Source of the DNA: Pseudomonadota bacterium
Lineage (GTDB): Bacteria > Pseudomonadota > Alphaproteobacteria > Rhizobiales > Beijerinckiaceae
NCBI GenBank assembly: GCA_023393655.1
Contig: JAEWKP010000110.1
Location: 1-35,812 of the forward strand
DNA length: 35,812 nucleotides
Reading direction: 5' to 3'
This document shows, piece after piece, positions 33,574-35,812 of this stretch; position 1 is the first letter of the stretch; each line of letters begins with the position of its first letter. Under the pieces are notes generated by a model, which saw only the letters and a program-made list of their open reading frames with translations, did not search any database and was not told the origin of the DNA. Both the position numbers and the translations under genes were made by a program.

Positions 33574-34026
33574 TCACCGCGCCTTGCGTTCCAGGTCGCC
33601 GATCAGCGAGGTCATCTCCGCGATCTCCTTGCGCTGGGTCGCGATGATGCCGTCGGCGAGCTGCCGGACGCGCGGATCCTCGATCTGCGCGCGTTCGCTG
33701 GTGAGAAGCGCGATCGAATGATGGGGGATCATGGCCTTCATATAGGCGACATCGCCGACCGTCCGCTGGCTGCGCACGGCCCACAGGGCGCCAGCAAAGA
33801 GGACGGCGGCACCGACCAGGATCGCGAGGTTCGCGGTTCGGTTCCGGTACATCGAGGTCATGAAACCGAGCATCACGACCGCCATCGATGCCCCCATGAC
33901 GAGCGCCATCCAGAGCCGCGTCTGGCTGAACCAGACATGGTCGAACGCATAACTGTTGACGTAGGTGAGACAGAACATGATCGCGGTCGAAACCGCGATC
34001 ATCGCCAGGAAACGTAGGTAGTGCAT
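33574..34026 (-). CDS. DUF305-family membrane protein
   Basis: 150 residues with three membrane helices (about 6-25, 37-57, 66-85) and then a DUF305 ferritin-like helical part with the characteristic MIPHHSIALLTSERA (99-113) and IIATQRKEIAEM. Paired histidines H102-H103 and Met residues suggest metal binding. DUF305 proteins often sit in copper operons. The start is ATG 34026, with GGAGGACA upstream; the frame runs further back, but without a better start. It lies 121 bp after the small secreted protein gene. Confidence 0.9.
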   Translation of the reverse strand: MHYLRFLAMIAVSTAIMFCLTYVNSYAFDHVWFSQTRLWMALVMGASMAVVMLGFMTSMYRNRTANLAILVGAAVLFAGALWAVRSQRTVGDVAYMKAMIPHHSIALLTSERAQIEDPRVRQLADGIIATQRKEIAEMTSLIGDLERKAR

Positions 34027-34147
34027 CGCGGTGTCCTCCGTGGCGCCTGCGGCCATGATGGAGCAACGGGTGAGAGCCAGCGAAGGTCCGCCTGTTACCG
34101 AATGCAACAATCCGTGCGAGCGGGAGCCACCATCGTCTTCGTACTGC

Positions 34148-34393
34148 TCAGGACGCGGGCTTGGACGTCACTGTGCGCGCGGTCTTCGAGCAGAAGACCG
34201 CGACGATCCGATGAGAGGTCGAAAAGCAGTTCGCGGCGTAGAGGGCGCCTTCGGCCGATTTCGACACGATGCTGATCGTCGCGACCGGACAGCCTGCCGA
34301 GAGCAATGCCGACTGAAGATCGGCGTCGCGCGCCATGGCCGCCATCGAGGTCAGAAGGACGATGGCCATGGCGCACAGGCGCGAAATCCTCAT
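34148..34393 (-). CDS. Small secreted cysteine-containing protein, unknown function
   Basis: 81 residues. A signal peptide (MRISRLCAMAIVLLTSMAAMA) is followed by a mature part of about 60 residues with three cysteines (C35, C56, C68) and no known domain that I recognise. It is judged real because its ATG overlaps the cusF-like stop as ATGA (34390-34393) and it sits inside the copper operon. The odd number of mature cysteines leaves one free for metal binding or an intermolecular disulfide. It is small enough to be missed by automatic annotation. Confidence 0.7.
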   Translation of the reverse strand: MRISRLCAMAIVLLTSMAAMARDADLQSALLSAGCPVATISIVSKSAEGALYAANCFSTSHRIVAVFCSKTARTVTSKPAS

Positions 34394-34674
34394 TTCTGGA
34401 TCTTGGTCACGGTGAGCTGTCCATTGACGCGGCCGGCGGTGAACTTGACCTTGTCTCCCGGCTTGATCGTCTTCAGCATGGCGGGGTCGCCGGCTTTGAA
34501 CACCATCGTCATGCTGTCCATGTCGAGGTTCTTGATCGGGCCGTGGTCGAGGGTCAGCTTGCCTTGGGCCGTGTCGATCTTCTTGACCGTGCCGGCAACG
34601 AGCGGCGTTTCCTGTGCGGCGGCCGGCAGGGCGAGCAAGCTCGCGAGGCTGAGGGCGATGAGCGGCATGCGCAT
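34390..34674 (-). CDS. CusF-like periplasmic copper-binding protein
   Basis: 94 residues from ATG 34674, which has AAGGAAGG in front and gives a clean signal peptide ending PAAAQ. The OB-fold carries the metal motif H44...M52..M55.M57 (LDHGPIKNLDMDSMTMVF). E. coli CusF has His-Met-Met plus a Trp that caps Cu(I); here Met 52 takes the approximate Trp place, as in many soluble CusF-like proteins. It probably carries Cu(I) in the periplasm. It is followed with a 4-base overlap by the small Cys protein gene. Confidence 0.9.
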   Translation of the reverse strand: MRMPLIALSLASLLALPAAAQETPLVAGTVKKIDTAQGKLTLDHGPIKNLDMDSMTMVFKAGDPAMLKTIKPGDKVKFTAGRVNGQLTVTKIQK

Positions 34675-34709
34675 GTCGATGTCCTTCCTTAAAAATCGGT
34701 CTGAGACCG

Positions 34710-35195
34710 TCACTTGACGATGATCTTGCCGGTCATGCCGGCTTCGCGATGCCCTGGGATAAGGCAGGAGAAGTCGAACTCGCCGGCCTTGGTGAACTGC
34801 CAGACGATCTCTCCCGTCTTCTTCGGCATCAGGCGCTTGGCGTTCGGATCGTCATGCTCCATGTCGGGATTCTTCTGCATCTCGATCGCATGCTTGAGGT
34901 TCTCCTCCAGCGTCGCGAGCACGAGCTCATGGTCGAGCTCACCATTGTTGCGGAGTGCCAGCTTGATCTGCTCGCCGCGCCGCACCTCGATGCGATCGGG
35001 AATGAAGGACATCTTGCCGTCCCTCTCGCTCATCACGACCTGGACGAGCCGAGCCGGCTTCTTCGGGTCGCCCGGCTTGCCATAGGCCGTCTCGTCGCCG
35101 TGGCCATGCCCGGCGGCGCCGGGGCCGGCGAGAGCCGCGGTCGCTGGAAGAGCCAGGGCCAGCACCAGGCTCAGGCCGATTATTCTGCTGCGCAT
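34710..35195 (-). CDS. Cupredoxin (plastocyanin/azurin-like) copper protein
   Basis: 161 residues. A signal peptide ends ALAGPG, and a His-rich AAGHGHGDE follows. The blue-copper fold has all type 1 ligands: H89 in GELDHEL, C144, H149 and M154 in FDFSCLIPGHREAGMTG. An insert of about 30 residues (LEENLKHAIEMQKNPDMEHD) with extra His and Met precedes the Cys loop. This type is frequent next to CopA and CusF genes. ATG 35195 is preceded by GAAGAGG. It starts 25 bases after the oxidase gene ends. Confidence 0.92.
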   Translation of the reverse strand: MRSRIIGLSLVLALALPATAALAGPGAAGHGHGDETAYGKPGDPKKPARLVQVVMSERDGKMSFIPDRIEVRRGEQIKLALRNNGELDHELVLATLEENLKHAIEMQKNPDMEHDDPNAKRLMPKKTGEIVWQFTKAGEFDFSCLIPGHREAGMTGKIIVK

Positions 35196-35220
35196 TTGAT
35201 AATCCTCTTCAGGGAGATCG

Positions 35221-35812
35221 TCAGTGATTGGAATGGCCGCCCGCCTTCATCGGCAGCAGTTTTCCGTTGGCGCCGAGGCGCGGCTTGCGCGGGTCCTTGA
35301 CTGACCAGTCGAGTGAATCGCGCTTGCTGTCCGGCCCGTCGCTTCGCGGTGCCTCGGCGAGCTTCTCGCCCTTGTATTCGTAGGCGACGGTGCCCTCGGG
35401 ATTCTTGAACCAGCCGGGATCCTTGTAGTCGCCGGCGCTCAGGCCTTCGCGCACCTTCACGACGGAGAACATGCCGCCCATCTCGACGGGGCCGAACTGG
35501 GCGTAGCCGGTCATCATCGGCAGCGTGTTGTCGGGCCCCTGCATCTCCATCGAGCCCATCTCGCCCATGCCGTTGGAGCCCATCGGCATGTAGCCGGGCG
35601 CGATCTTGGCGATGCGCTTGGCGAGGTCCTTCTTGTTGACGCCGATATAGGTCTTCACCGAATGGCCCATGGCGTTCATCGTGTGATGCGACTTGTGGCA
35701 ATGGATCGCCCAGTCACCGGGCTCGTCGGCGACGAAGTCGAAGGCACGCATCTGACCGACCGCGCAATCGATCGAGACCTCTGGCCATGCAGCAGCCGGA
35801 TCGACCCAGCCC
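35221..35812 (-). CDS. CopA-type multicopper oxidase, C-terminal part (5' truncated by window edge)
   Basis: The frame is open to the last base (translating GWVDPAAAWPEVSIDCAVGQ up to the first internal Met), so the gene begins beyond the window. About 196 residues are visible. The trinuclear/type 1 copper motif HCHKSHHTMNAMGH is intact, preceded by ADEPGDWAIHC. A Met-rich stretch (PMGSNGMGEMGSMEMQ) and MMTGYAQFGPVEMGGMFSV follow, then a Lys/Pro-rich tail. This resembles periplasmic Cu(I) oxidases that oxidise Cu(I) to less toxic Cu(II). First visible gene of the copper operon. Confidence 0.9.
   Translation of the reverse strand, partial: GWVDPAAAWPEVSIDCAVGQMRAFDFVADEPGDWAIHCHKSHHTMNAMGHSVKTYIGVNKKDLAKRIAKIAPGYMPMGSNGMGEMGSMEMQGPDNTLPMMTGYAQFGPVEMGGMFSVVKVREGLSAGDYKDPGWFKNPEGTVAYEYKGEKLAEAPRSDGPDSKRDSLDWSVKDPRKPRLGANGKLLPMKAGGHSNH

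Overview
The window looks like chromosome from a GC-rich alphaproteobacterium of the Hyphomicrobiales (Rhizobiales), probably a Bosea-like or related genus. The basis is about 70% GC in coding DNA, the uvrC-pgsA-moaD-moaE order, the ubiK-ybjN-proC and rplY-pth-ychF neighbourhoods, a PetP/PetR-like regulator pair beside ilvE, and REP-like palindromes built on GTCATTCCGG. The genus is an inference from gene order and was not tested by any search.

Layout, left to right. 1-3469: 3' part of uvrC, then pgsA, moaD, moaE and a secreted DUF1176 protein, closely packed on +. 3596-7462: ilvE (-), divergent from a MarR regulator, an OmpR-type response regulator and its EnvZ-like kinase. 7471-10024: LysR (-), divergent from a GST and an overlapping PNPOx-family flavoprotein. 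10176-15446: a - strand block of ubiK, ybjN, proC, a TetR-like regulator, a large chemoreceptor and csaA. 15588-25525: + strand M24-fold protein, lipoprotein, prs, queC with a VUT transporter, a GAF-GGDEF-EAL protein, rplY, pth, ychF and a double-hotdog MaoC protein. 25529-30225: - strand ClC transporter and a four-gene methylthioadenosine/5'-deoxyadenosine salvage operon, mtnP-apt-mtnA-class II aldolase.

30226-32814 differs: GC is lower (37% by hand count over 30421-30480, about 57% over 31501-31560) and it holds the decayed end of a mobile island. I read it as a GmtZ/VPA1269-type integrase-like gene missing its 5' part and carrying a 1-nt frameshift, followed with an ATGA overlap by a GmtX-like gene with one in-frame amber codon. 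This is the GAMMA-Mobile-Trio (GMT) module in an alphaproteobacterium, now apparently dead. 32815-35812 is a co-directional copper-handling operon: 3' part of a CopA-type multicopper oxidase, a cupredoxin, a CusF-like protein, a small secreted Cys protein, a DUF305 membrane protein and a glutaredoxin-MauE fusion whose stop codon lies at the junction with the truncated integrase gene.

How the genes work together. The salvage operon has the genes expected for a DHAP shunt: phosphorylase, isomerase and aldolase convert MTA or 5'-deoxyadenosine to DHAP and an aldehyde, while Apt recovers the adenine. The copper operon would oxidise, bind and traffic periplasmic copper. No tRNA, rRNA, CRISPR array or intact insertion sequence was seen.
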